From Streptomyces sp. WM4235 (GTDB taxonomy: Bacteria > Actinomycetota > Actinomycetes > Streptomycetales > Streptomycetaceae): a stretch of 64,000 bases of DNA. Each line of letters starts with the position of its first letter. Positions within the stretch are counted from its first letter, which is position 1. The stretch spans positions 1 to 64,000 of the forward strand of contig NZ_LGDE01000101.1 of the NCBI RefSeq assembly GCF_001279725.1. The letters run 5' to 3'. The notes beneath the pieces were generated by a model. The model was not told the origin of the DNA and did not search any database. It saw nothing but the letters and a program-made list of their open reading frames with translations. This document shows positions 18,911-29,232 of this stretch, in pieces. The translations under genes and the position numbers were made by a program.

Positions 18911-19422
18911 GTGTGCCCCTCCCCGGAATATGCCCCGGCTGCGGGGCTGCACAGCAGTAGAGCCGATTCCCGGCTGTCAAACAACCGTTCCAGAGGGGCG
19001 GGGGTCCGGCACGTACGTCACGGGGACCACGGGAACTACGCCGACCGCTTTGCCTTGGCCAACACGGCCTCCGCTTCAGGGGCCTTGGCGCGCCCCGGCC
19101 GCAGGCGGGTCCCGCGTCCCCGCGAACACGTCCGCAACGCACCGCGCCCGTCCGCCGGCCGGCGGGCGCGCCCGGGACGGCGGACGCGCGCGTTGCCCAC
19201 CTGGGCCTTGGCCCGCCGTGTTCCCCTCGCCGGGCTTCCCGCCGCGTGCGTCGTCTACCGACCCTCCACCATCCGGCCGACGCGCGTCACGCACGTCGTG
19301 GACCGCTCCGGGGGCGGGTGATGGCCGGCCGTGCGGGGGTGGGCCACGGCCGGCGTACGAACCATTCGGCGGAATGAGACATTCCCCTGGTCTTGCCATG
19401 AAACTGGCGCATAATCATCGGC
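18911..19422. other. Intergenic region with the GH71 promoter
   Basis: About 510 bp without a convincing gene. Near its left end TTGACA (minus strand, 18975-18980) adjoins an AGCCG-N5-CGGCT dyad (18961-18975), a possible operator for the glucanase gene. At the right end CATAAT (19410-19415) is 7 bp before the next start codon. Open frames between are GC-driven and lack ribosome-binding sites. Confidence 0.45.
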
Positions 19423-19938
19423 ATGCGGTCTGAAGCACGCCTCTTGCCGCGCCTGGTCACGCATGCAATGGGGGGCATCGTGCCGATGGGGGAATCTCGA
19501 CCGGCCGGGACACTGCCGATGACATCGACGGAACTGTCATGGCTGCTCACCGCCGTCCGACGGGGCCGCGTGCTGACCGTGACCGGCCGGTTCCGCGCGC
19601 CGCGCAGCCTGTTGGTGCGCGACGTCGCACGGCGGCTCTCGTCCAACTTCTGCGACGGCGTGGCCGTGGTCACCGTCGCGGAGGCCGGTGGCGTACCTGA
19701 GCTCGTGGCCGCGCTGGGCTGCGTACCCGGCATGCCCTTCCTGCCCTGCGGCACGCGCGACGCCGCCTCCCGGCTCGCGGAGCGGGACATGCTCCTCGTC
19801 CTGGACGGCGTCGACCACCTGACGGCCGACACCCTGCGCTGGCTGCGCGAGCTTCTCGCCGTCGCGCCCGGACTGCGGATCCTGGCCGCCGGGCGCCATC
19901 CGCTGGCCGTCGGACAAGGCCGGGTCCACCGCCTCTGA
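19423..19938 (+). CDS. Small NTPase-like protein resembling the AfsR/LuxR ATPase core
   Basis: 171 residues. The order of strands resembles the ATPase domain of large AfsR/LuxR (STAND) regulators: RVLTVTGRFRAPRS at the P-loop position, VAVVTVAEAGGVPELVAALG, DMLLVLDGVDHLTADTLRWL at Walker B, and GLRILAAGRHPLAV at sensor 1. The P-loop has lost GxGGxGKT, and the protein ends there, with no winged-helix, TPR or HTH part. It may be a remnant or a stand-alone regulator. A -10-like CATAAT sits 7 bp before the ATG; internal ATGs at 19468 and 19486 are alternatives. Confidence 0.55.
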   Translation: MRSEARLLPRLVTHAMGGIVPMGESRPAGTLPMTSTELSWLLTAVRRGRVLTVTGRFRAPRSLLVRDVARRLSSNFCDGVAVVTVAEAGGVPELVAALGCVPGMPFLPCGTRDAASRLAERDMLLVLDGVDHLTADTLRWLRELLAVAPGLRILAAGRHPLAVGQGRVHRL

Positions 19939-20167
19939 GGCCCTGACGGCACATCGGGGTCCCACGGCTGCCGCGCCGGCCCGTCACGTGCGCGGCACAG
20001 CGCCGCCATGTTCGCGCCACAGCACTGCCACAGCACTGCCATGCGGCGGGCATTGAGTCGCGGCTGCTCGAATTCTAGGGTCTGACCTGCGGGTTCGGCG
20101 GGCCGTGAGGTCCGGTGCGAGCCCCGCGTACGTACGTCACCTTCCCCCGCGCGTACAGGAGACCCTC

Positions 20168-21580
20168 GTGAGCGAGCAGCACACCAGCGGACCCCGGAAC
20201 TACCCCGTCGGCAGACGCGGCTTCCTCGCCGGCGCGGCGGCCGTGGCGGCCGCCGCGGCCACCCCGGCCCTTGCCCGGGACGCGGCGGCCTCGCCGGCCG
20301 CGGCACGCCCCAACATCCTGCTCATCGTCACCGACGACCAGCCCAAGCAGACCGACTGGGCCATACCGAAGACCATCGAGTGGCTGGGGGGCCACGGCGT
20401 CACCTTCACCCACGGGCACGCGGCGACCCCGCTGTGCGCACCGTCCCGGTCCTCCATCTTCTCCGGACGGCACGCGCACCACCACGGCGTGCGCAACAAC
20501 TCGGCCTCGTACAGCCTCGACCAGTCGACCACCGTGCAGCGCCACCTCAAGCAGGCCGGCTACCGCACGGGGCTGTTCGGCAAGTACCTCAACTCCTGGA
20601 CCCTCGCGGACGATCCGCCGCACTTCGAGGAGTTCGCCCTCCTCCAGCCCGGATACAACGACGCCCGCTGGAACGTGGACGGCACCGTCCAGCAGCTCCC
20701 CGGGTACACCACCAACATCGTCAAGAACCGGACGCTGGCCTTCCTCGACAAGTCGACCACCGACAGCCGGCCCTGGTTCGCGTACGTCACCCCGTACGCC
20801 TCGCACGCGCCGAACACGCCCGCACCGAAGTACACCGAAACGCCCGTCCCCGCCTGGAACGGGCGCCCCTCGGTCCCGGAGGACGACCGGTCGGACAAGC
20901 CCGCCTACATCCGCGACGCGACGTCCACCCTCGACGACGGCCGCGAGACCCGCAAGCGCCAACTGCGCAGCCTGCTCTCGGTGGACGACGCGGTGCGGGC
21001 CATCCACGACAAGCTCGTCGCGCTGGGCCAGTTGGAGAACACCCTCGTCGTCTTCACCGGGGACAACGGCTACACGTGGGCGGACCACGGCTGGACCAAG
21101 AAGTCGGTGCCCTACTCCCCCGCCCACGAGGTCCCCTTCTACCTGTCCTGGCCCGCCGGCGGTCTCGGCGGCGGCACCAAGGACCACCGCATCGTCGCGA
21201 ACATCGACATCGCGCCGACGATCCTGGACGCCGCGGGCGTCGCGCGGCCCGCCGGTCAGGACGGGCGGTCCCTGCTCGGCTCCGAGTCCCGGGACCACCT
21301 GCTCGTCCAGTGGTGGAAGAAGGGCACCGGCGCCGAGGGGCCGAAGTCCTGGGCCTCGTACGTGGCCAAGGACAAGCAATACACGGAGTACTACGACCTG
21401 CACACCGACGCGACGGGCGCCGTGTCCGGTACCGGCCAGGTCACCTTCCGGGAGTACTACGACCTGGCCGCCGACCCGTACCAGCTGAAGAACCTGCTGT
21501 ACCAGGCCACACCCGCGCAGGAGCAGGCCCTCGGCGTCCCCGCGCTGGCGGCGCGGCTGGCCGCCGACCGCGCCGGCTGA
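20168..21580 (+). CDS. Tat-exported sulfatase
   Basis: 470 residues from GTG 20168. A twin-arginine signal GRRGFLAGAAAVAAAAATPA (residues ~15-34) predicts folded export. The arylsulfatase core starts PNILLIVTDDQP (metal Asp pair) and contains LCAPSRSSIFSGR, where Cys90 of CxPSR is converted to formylglycine. TPYASHAPN and FTGDNGYTWADHGW supply further metal ligands. The formylglycine-generating enzyme is encoded next in the same operon, strong support for an active type I sulfatase acting on sulfate esters outside the cell. Confidence 0.93.
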   Translation: MSEQHTSGPRNYPVGRRGFLAGAAAVAAAAATPALARDAAASPAAARPNILLIVTDDQPKQTDWAIPKTIEWLGGHGVTFTHGHAATPLCAPSRSSIFSGRHAHHHGVRNNSASYSLDQSTTVQRHLKQAGYRTGLFGKYLNSWTLADDPPHFEEFALLQPGYNDARWNVDGTVQQLPGYTTNIVKNRTLAFLDKSTTDSRPWFAYVTPYASHAPNTPAPKYTETPVPAWNGRPSVPEDDRSDKPAYIRDATSTLDDGRETRKRQLRSLLSVDDAVRAIHDKLVALGQLENTLVVFTGDNGYTWADHGWTKKSVPYSPAHEVPFYLSWPAGGLGGGTKDHRIVANIDIAPTILDAAGVARPAGQDGRSLLGSESRDHLLVQWWKKGTGAEGPKSWASYVAKDKQYTEYYDLHTDATGAVSGTGQVTFREYYDLAADPYQLKNLLYQATPAQEQALGVPALAARLAADRAG

Positions 21581-21615
21581 GCCCCGCCCCCGCCCGTTCC
21601 GCCCACCCAGGAGTG

Positions 21616-22551
21616 ATGCCCGTGCCGACCGAGTCCTGCTGCGCCCCCGGCCGCGAACCCGCCACCACCGTGCTCGCGCTCGGACCGCCGCCGCCGGCGC
21701 GGCGGGCCGACCCGGCGGCGGAGCGGGCCGCGCGCGACCTGGTGGAACTCGCTGGCGGCCGGTTCCTGATGGGCACCGAGGACCCGGACGGCTTCCCGGC
21801 GGATGGCGAGGGGCCGGTACGGGAGGCGGTGGTCGGGGCGTTCCGCATCGCCCCGACCACCGTCACCAACGCCCGGTTCGCCTCGTTCGTGAAGGCCACC
21901 GGGCACGTCACGGAGGCGGAGTCCTTCGGATTCAGTTTCGTCTTCGCCGGGTTCCTCACGCCCGAACTCGGCGCGCGGTCGCCTGCGGTGGCCGGCACCC
22001 CGTGGTGGCGGGCGGTCGAGGGCGCGCACTGGCGCCGCCCCGAGGGACCCGGTTCCTCGTTCGCCGCACGGCAGGACCATCCGGTGGTGCACGTGTCGTG
22101 GAACGACGCCCGGGCCTACTGCGCCTGGTCCGGCACCCGGCTGCCCACGGAGCCCGAGTGGGAGTTCGCGGCGCGCGGCGGGCTGGAGGGGCGGCGGTAC
22201 CCCTGGGGAGATGAACTGAGGCCCGACGGGCGGTACATGTGCAACATCTGGAACGGCGATTTCCCCCGGCACAACACGCGCGCGGACGGCTACGCGGGTA
22301 CGGCCCCCGCGAAGTCCTTCCGCCCCAACGGGCACGGCCTGTACAACACGGTCGGCAACGTGTGGGAGTGGTCCGCGGACCGCTTCTCGGCGGCCGGCCC
22401 GGAGCGCGCGATGCGCGGCGGCTCGCACATGTGCCACGACTCGTACTGCAACCGCTACCGCGTCGCGGCCCGTACCCGCAACACCCCGGACAGCTCCGCG
22501 GGCAACATCGGCTTCCGCGTGGCGGCCGATGTCCACACCGGCGTCCGGTGA
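21616..22551 (+). CDS. Formylglycine-generating enzyme (SUMF1/FGE family)
   Basis: 311 residues. The FGE domain begins LVELAGGRFLMGTEDPDGFPADGE (in part) and includes HPVVHVSWNDARAYCAWSG, RLPTEPEWEFAARGG and NVWEWSADRF. The copper/thiol site GGSHMCHDSYCNRYR has both active cysteines (about 273 and 278). It oxidises the CxPSR Cys of the upstream sulfatase to formylglycine before export. AGGAG lies only 2 bp from ATG 21616 but 8 bp from the in-frame GTG 21622, which may be the true start. The N-terminus has an odd CC pair (ESCCAPGRE). Confidence 0.92.
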   Translation: MPVPTESCCAPGREPATTVLALGPPPPARRADPAAERAARDLVELAGGRFLMGTEDPDGFPADGEGPVREAVVGAFRIAPTTVTNARFASFVKATGHVTEAESFGFSFVFAGFLTPELGARSPAVAGTPWWRAVEGAHWRRPEGPGSSFAARQDHPVVHVSWNDARAYCAWSGTRLPTEPEWEFAARGGLEGRRYPWGDELRPDGRYMCNIWNGDFPRHNTRADGYAGTAPAKSFRPNGHGLYNTVGNVWEWSADRFSAAGPERAMRGGSHMCHDSYCNRYRVAARTRNTPDSSAGNIGFRVAADVHTGVR

Positions 22552-22557
22552 CCCGGG

Positions 22558-23364
22558 TCAGATCCCGCGGATCCGGTCCCACATCCGCGACGCGGGTGCC
22601 GAGGGGCGGGCCGACACCGCTCGCCGGGGCCGGAGTTGGGACCAGACGGCGTCCGGGCAGCGGCCCTGCGGCCGGGACGCGAGGAACTTCCGGTAGCTGA
22701 CGACCCGGGGCTCGTGGCCGATCTCCACCCAGTGGGGGCGGCCGGAGACCTCGTCCCAGCCGTCATTGGGGAGCCGGACGTGGTCACGTCGGCCGTCCTT
22801 GTCCTTGGTGGTGATCTGCGCGACCTCGGCGCGGCCGCGTCCGGTGGCGAGGACCACGCAGTAGTGCCGCAGGTGCCGCGACGGGTCCTCCCGCAGCGGC
22901 ACCATGGCCAGCCAGATCTCCCCGGCCCGGGGCCGCGCCCCGCGCGTGCGGTCCCAGCGGCGTATCCCCAGGTACACGGCGAGGGCGGCCAGGCCCGCGG
23001 CGCCGCTCGTCAGGGCGCCCCGCGCGTTCCACGACTCGATGCCCGCCACCCGGTGCCCGGTGTAGAGCACGGCGCCCGCGACGGCCGCGAGGAGCAGGGC
23101 GGCCCGGGCCAGGAACCGCCACCACGCGAAGGCCGCGCCCCGACCGGCAAGGGCCGTGACGGCGAGCGCGACCACGACGGGTATGCCGTACAGGATCGCC
23201 CAGGCCCCGGGTCCCTCCGCCCGTACCGGCGGGTCCTGCAGGGCCATGAGGTCGGGGATCAGCACCGGTGTGGCGAGCAGCCCTCCGACGATGACCACCA
23301 GGTTGAGCAGCAGATACCCCACGCACCCGATTCCGGCGCAGGACGTGTCGTCTCGACGAGCCAC
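22558..23364 (-). CDS. Membrane protein with C-terminal PemK/MazF-like domain
   Basis: 268 residues. Four hydrophobic segments occupy the first ~150 residues (CVGYLLLNLVVIVGGLL; WAILYGIPVVVALAVTALAG; AALLLAAVAGAVLY; GAAGLAALAVYLGI). The cytoplasmic part begins PRAGEIWLAMVPLRED, then HYCVVLATGRGRAEVAQITTKDKDGR and DHVRLPNDGWDEVSG, which follows the pattern of PemK/MazF-type proteins (GEIW start, TSKD-like strand). No antitoxin gene is adjacent. It could be a ligand-binding or inactive derivative. It is convergent with the FGE gene, 6 bp apart. Confidence 0.6.
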   Translation of the reverse strand: MARRDDTSCAGIGCVGYLLLNLVVIVGGLLATPVLIPDLMALQDPPVRAEGPGAWAILYGIPVVVALAVTALAGRGAAFAWWRFLARAALLLAAVAGAVLYTGHRVAGIESWNARGALTSGAAGLAALAVYLGIRRWDRTRGARPRAGEIWLAMVPLREDPSRHLRHYCVVLATGRGRAEVAQITTKDKDGRRDHVRLPNDGWDEVSGRPHWVEIGHEPRVVSYRKFLASRPQGRCPDAVWSQLRPRRAVSARPSAPASRMWDRIRGI

Positions 23365-23426
23365 CAGTTCTCCCCCCAGCTCACCGGCGGCAGGCTAACG
23401 CACCCGGCGGGTTCGTGAGGGGCGAA

Positions 23427-23975
23427 TCAGTTCTGCCAGGAGGGGCGTTCCCACTCGTCGGCGGGCAGCCCGAGGATCACCTCGTCGACGAAGGCCCCGT
23501 ACACCCACGCGGAGCGCCGCAGGGTGCCCTCGACCTGGAAGCCCGCGCTCTGTGCGGCCCGGATCATCGCCGGGTTGTCGGCGAGGGTCTCCAGTTGGAG
23601 CCGGTGCAGACCGCGCACGGTGAACCCGTAGTGGCACAGCAGTTGTACGGTTTCCGCGCCGATCCCGCGGCCGCGGGCACCGGGGAGGAGGGACATCCCG
23701 AGGTGGGCGCCCCGGTTGTGCGGGTCGATGCCCCACAACAGGGCCTCGCCGGCGAGTTCGCCGGTGGCCAGGTCGACCACGGAGAAGGCGGCCTTGCCGT
23801 CGTCGGAGGGCCCGTCGGGCTCGTAGAGGGAGTGGCCGCTCGCCAGGGTCAGCGGGCGCCAGGGACGCGAGTCCGACCGGGAGTGGTTCGGGACGTCTTC
23901 GTAGAGCCCGGCGTGCAGGGTCGCCACGTCGTCGGGGTGGCGGGCGCGCAGTCCGGCCAGCTGTCCAGTGATCAC
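23427..23975 (-). CDS. GNAT family N-acetyltransferase (RimJ/RimL type)
   Basis: 182 residues. The acetyl-CoA motif reads LLPGARGRGIGAETVQLLCHYGF, followed by RLQLETLADNPAMIRAAQSAGF, the usual RimJ/RimL pattern for N-acylation of small molecules or protein N-termini. The N-terminal part GLRARHPDDVATLHAGLYEDV fits the same group. Single-gene unit; substrate unknown. Confidence 0.82.
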   Translation of the reverse strand: MITGQLAGLRARHPDDVATLHAGLYEDVPNHSRSDSRPWRPLTLASGHSLYEPDGPSDDGKAAFSVVDLATGELAGEALLWGIDPHNRGAHLGMSLLPGARGRGIGAETVQLLCHYGFTVRGLHRLQLETLADNPAMIRAAQSAGFQVEGTLRRSAWVYGAFVDEVILGLPADEWERPSWQN

Positions 23976-24040
23976 CCCGTATTACTAGCCGTGTGCGGAC
24001 CCCCTTCACAACCGGAATACGGTCGCCGGCGTCCGGACGC

Positions 24041-24080
24041 GCCGACGCCCCGGCCGGGAGGTCCCGGTCGGGGCGTCGGC
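24041..24080. terminator. icd terminator hairpin
   Basis: 19-bp stem with one mismatch: GCCGACGCCCCGGCCGGGA (24041-24059) / TCCCGGTCGGGGCGTCGGC (24062-24080), 17 bp beyond the icd stop on the minus strand. Confidence 0.75.
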
Positions 24081-24096
24081 GGACACGCCGTGGGCG

Positions 24097-26372
<2,276 letters not shown>

Positions 26373-26461
26373 ATATCTCGTGATCGGACCGGTCTGGACA
26401 GCCCCCTGCCGGAACCCGGGGGAGACACGCGTCACCCGGCGCCGCCGGCCCGGACGCACGA

Positions 26462-26500
26462 CCGCGGCCCGGGACGGGGAGGGGCCGTCCCGGGCCGCGG
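26462..26500. terminator. Chitosanase terminator hairpin
   Basis: Perfect 16-bp stem CCGCGGCCCGGGACGG (26462-26477) / CCGTCCCGGGCCGCGG (26485-26500), downstream of csn on the minus strand. Confidence 0.75.
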
Positions 26501-26542
26501 GGTGCCGGGCGCCGGATGGGGGGCGCGGGGTGCGCGGGAGGG

Positions 26543-27388
26543 TCAGCCGATGTGGAAGGGGTCCCCGTAGACCTTCCAGTCGAGCGGGGTGTCGAGGTTC
26601 AGGTTCCCCTTCTTGACCCACACCCGCTGGGCGGTGTCCACGCGGCTGGTGTCGCTGTGGGCCTCCTCCTGCTTCATCGCCCAGACGCGGGCGTCGAGGA
26701 AGGCGTTCAGCCAGGTGGTCTCGTTGCCGCCCTGGGCCGGGGGCTTGGCCTTGGTCAGGGCGCGCTTGCGGATGTTGCGGAAGCTGGTGGAGTCGCTTCC
26801 GTCGCCGTGCATGACGATGGCGTCGTAGTAGGCGAACTGGCCGAGGGTGCCGACACCGTCGCTCTTGCCCTGCTTGACGGCGGGGTTGAAGTAGACGCGG
26901 TCGCGCTCGTGGTCCTGGGCCTTCTTGAACTCCGTGTCCTGGGCGGCCTTGGCCCAGTCCTTGGTGAAGTTCGGATCGAGGCCGGCGTGCGAATCGCTCC
27001 CGTCGACCTTGCGCAGCGCCGGAAGGTACTTCGCGAGCACGTTTCCGGGCTTGACCTGCGTGTAGTACTCGACGAGGTCCAGCATGTCGCCGGTGCCGGA
27101 ACAGAACCCGATGATCCCGGCGGTGTAGCCGCGGCCGTCGTCGATGTCCTCTATGTACTTGTACTGCGCCTTCCAGTCCAGCGAGGAGTTCTCCGCGCTG
27201 GAGACGATCTGCATGGCGATGTCCTTCTTCGCCGGGTCGTCGAGTCCGGTCGCCGCCGCCGCGGTGGAGGCGGCGGGTGCGGTGGCCGGGGCCGCCGTGG
27301 CGTGGGCCGCGACGGGGGCGGCGAGCAGGGCGGCGCCGAGCAGGGCGCCGAGCGCGACGGTCCGGTTCTTGCGTTGGGGGGTGAACAC
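26543..27388 (-). CDS. csn: Secreted GH46 chitosanase
   Basis: 281 residues from GTG 27388 (GGAGG upstream). A basic N-terminus and hydrophobic ALGALLGAALLAAPVAAHATA form a Sec signal peptide, cleaved near AHA-TA. The mature enzyme starts GLDDPAKKDIAMQIVSSAEN with the catalytic Glu in SSAEN and the catalytic Asp in EDIDDGRGYT, then GIIGFCSGTGDML, all matching the well-studied Streptomyces chitosanases of family 46. Hydrolyses chitosan outside the cell. An 19-bp palindrome at 27425-27443 covers the promoter region. Confidence 0.95.
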   Translation of the reverse strand: MFTPQRKNRTVALGALLGAALLAAPVAAHATAAPATAPAASTAAAATGLDDPAKKDIAMQIVSSAENSSLDWKAQYKYIEDIDDGRGYTAGIIGFCSGTGDMLDLVEYYTQVKPGNVLAKYLPALRKVDGSDSHAGLDPNFTKDWAKAAQDTEFKKAQDHERDRVYFNPAVKQGKSDGVGTLGQFAYYDAIVMHGDGSDSTSFRNIRKRALTKAKPPAQGGNETTWLNAFLDARVWAMKQEEAHSDTSRVDTAQRVWVKKGNLNLDTPLDWKVYGDPFHIG

Positions 27389-27424
27389 AAGGCCTCCATG
27401 CGATGGTTGAGGCTTCCCGATTCG

Positions 27425-27443
27425 GTTAGGAAACTTTCCTACC
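27425..27443 (-). promoter_or_regulatory. Operator palindrome upstream of csn
   Basis: GTTAGGAAA-C-TTTCCTACC is a palindrome with one mismatch and a central base, 37 bp upstream of the csn start. A GAAA/TTTC palindrome of this type is known in front of Streptomyces GH46 chitosanase genes and is the target of the ROK-family repressor CsnR in S. lividans. No csnR gene lies in the window, so the regulator acts in trans. Confidence 0.6.
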
Positions 27444-27618
27444 AGATATTCGAGGCGCGGAGAAGCCTTGTTGTCAGTTCCGGAGCAAACCAATCCATGA
27501 GGGCCCCGGCTACGAAACCCTCCATGTGTCACCCCTGTCAGTCGTCGCCGCCCCCGAAGGAAGCCCCCGCCATGACCTGTACTCGAAACGGCCGGCTCCT
27601 CGGGCGAAAGGGGCTCTC

Positions 27619-28206
27619 GTGCGGCAACCGGTGACCTTCGGCGCGGCCTGGGAGAAGCCCGGCCCCGACCTGCCCACCCTCATGGACCAGATCGCCCGCG
27701 GCGACCAGGACGCCTTCGCCACGCTCTACGACGTGGTCGCGGGTCCCGTCTACGGCATCGTCGTCAAGGTCCTGCGGGACCGGGCGCAGTCCGAGGAAGT
27801 GGCGCAGGAGGTCCTGATCGACGTCTGGCGGCAGGCCGCGCGCTACCGCTCCGACAAGGGCAGCGTCATGACCTGGGTGATGACGATCGCGCACCGGCGC
27901 GCGGTGGACCGGGTCCGCTCCGCGCAGGCGGCGGCGGCCCGCGAGCAGGACAACGCGGCCCGGGAGCACACGCGCCCCTACGACGAGGTGAGCGAGCAGG
28001 TGGAGGTGCGGCTGGAGAGCGAGCAGGTGCGCCGCTGCGTGCGCGGCCTCACCGAACTGCAGCGGCAGGCCGTCAGCCTCGCCTACTACGGCGGGCTGAC
28101 GTACCGCGAGGTCGCGGAGACCCTCGGCACCCCGCTGCCCACGGTCAAGACACGGTTGCGCGACGGCCTGATCCGCCTGCGCGACTGCATGGGGGTCAAC
28201 GCATGA
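27619..28206 (+). CDS. ECF RNA polymerase sigma factor (SigK-like)
   Basis: 195 residues from GTG 27619 (AAAGGGG upstream). Sigma region 2: DAFATLYDVVAGPVYGIVVKVLRDRAQSEEVAQEVLIDVWRQA (family-level match); region 4: LTELQRQAVSLAYYGGLTYREVAETLGTPLPTVKTRLRDGL in part. The following gene, overlapping by ATGA, is an RskA-type zinc anti-sigma, which together resemble the SigK/RskA pair of actinobacteria. Likely controls its own operon and an envelope or redox regulon. Confidence 0.88.
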   Translation: MRQPVTFGAAWEKPGPDLPTLMDQIARGDQDAFATLYDVVAGPVYGIVVKVLRDRAQSEEVAQEVLIDVWRQAARYRSDKGSVMTWVMTIAHRRAVDRVRSAQAAAAREQDNAAREHTRPYDEVSEQVEVRLESEQVRRCVRGLTELQRQAVSLAYYGGLTYREVAETLGTPLPTVKTRLRDGLIRLRDCMGVNA

Positions 28207-28922
28207 GCACCGGGACCGACCACATGCACGCCCTCGCCGGCGCCTACGCGCTGAACGCCCTGGACTCCGAGGAACGGACCGCCTTCGAGCACCACCTCGC
28301 CCGGTGCGCGCTGTGTCCTCAGGACGTACGGGAGTTCACCGCGACGGCCGCCCGGCTCGGCTCGGCGACCGCCCTGCCTCCGCCACCCGCGATGCGCGCG
28401 CACGTACTGGACCGGATCGACACGGTGCGGCAACTGCCTCCGGCCCGCCGGGGCATCCCGAGCCTGCGCAGGCGCGCCCTGCCGATGGCCCTCGCGGCCT
28501 GTCTGGCCGGGGCGCTCGCCCTGGGCGGCACGGCGGTGTGGCAGCGGGACCAGGCCGTCCAGGCCGGCCGGGAGCTGCGCGAACTGCAGAACCTGACGGA
28601 CGTGATCACCGCCCCGGACGCCCGGACGGTGGTGGGTCGCACGGCGTCCGGCGCGAAGGGCACGGTGGTGGTGAGCGCGGAGCGGAACCGGGCCGCGTTC
28701 GTCGGCTCCGGGATGGCGCCCGCCCCGGCGGGCAAGACGTACCAGCTCTGGTTCGCGGACGGTCCGGGGATGCGACCGGCGGGCCTGCTCGGCGGCGACG
28801 GGAGCACCCTGATGACCGGGCCGGTCGGTCGGGCCACCGCGGTGGGGGTCACCCTGGAGCCGGCGGGCGGATCGCCCCGGCCGACGTCCGATCCGGTGAT
28901 GCTGATGAGTCTGGCCGGTTGA
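28203..28922 (+). CDS. Zinc-associated anti-sigma factor (RskA-like)
   Basis: 239 residues. N-terminal ZAS motif: HALAGAYALNALDSEE then FEHHLARCALC (H-x3-C-x2-C), which binds the sigma factor in the cytoplasm. One transmembrane helix near residues 95-115 (LPMALAACLAGALALGGTAVW) follows, then an extracytoplasmic RskA domain ending with AGKTYQLWFADGP and ATAVGVTLEPAGGS. It overlaps the sigma gene by 4 bp, so production is coupled one to one. Confidence 0.88.
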   Translation: MSTGTDHMHALAGAYALNALDSEERTAFEHHLARCALCPQDVREFTATAARLGSATALPPPPAMRAHVLDRIDTVRQLPPARRGIPSLRRRALPMALAACLAGALALGGTAVWQRDQAVQAGRELRELQNLTDVITAPDARTVVGRTASGAKGTVVVSAERNRAAFVGSGMAPAPAGKTYQLWFADGPGMRPAGLLGGDGSTLMTGPVGRATAVGVTLEPAGGSPRPTSDPVMLMSLAG

Positions 28923-29232
28923 CGCCGGCGAGCGGCCGGCCGGTTCGGATCATCGACCAGGTCGCGAGCCTTTCACCGGCGGCTTTTCCGTGTCGGGCAC
29001 CAGTCGTGGCGACCTCTGCCGGCCTGGTTGACTGGCCGGACACCACGGGGTCCGGCCCGGTGTCCGCGGCTCTTTCGCCGCGCCGGGCACCGAGGTGTCG
29101 GGAGGAGTCCCCGCGCACCGATCGCGGTGTTCGGCGCGCGGGGTCCTGACCTGCGGGGGCCTGGCTCCGCGCACGGCCCCTGGCCCCGGTACACGGCCCG
29201 CCCGCGAACCGCCGTCGGGCCGTCCCGCCGGG
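28923..29232. other. Intergenic region with a weak hairpin
   Basis: 310 bp between convergent rskA-like and corA genes, without a supported gene. CGGACACC (29037-29044) and GGTGTCCG (29059-29066) form an 8-bp stem that may end transcription of the sigma operon. Confidence 0.4.

Noticed and set aside
17043..19142. Apparent N-terminal extension of the class-V aminotransferase through the GH71 gene
   Set aside because: Out of frame with the GH71 protein and Arg/Pro-rich; the aminotransferase has a good GTG and GGAGG at 17042.
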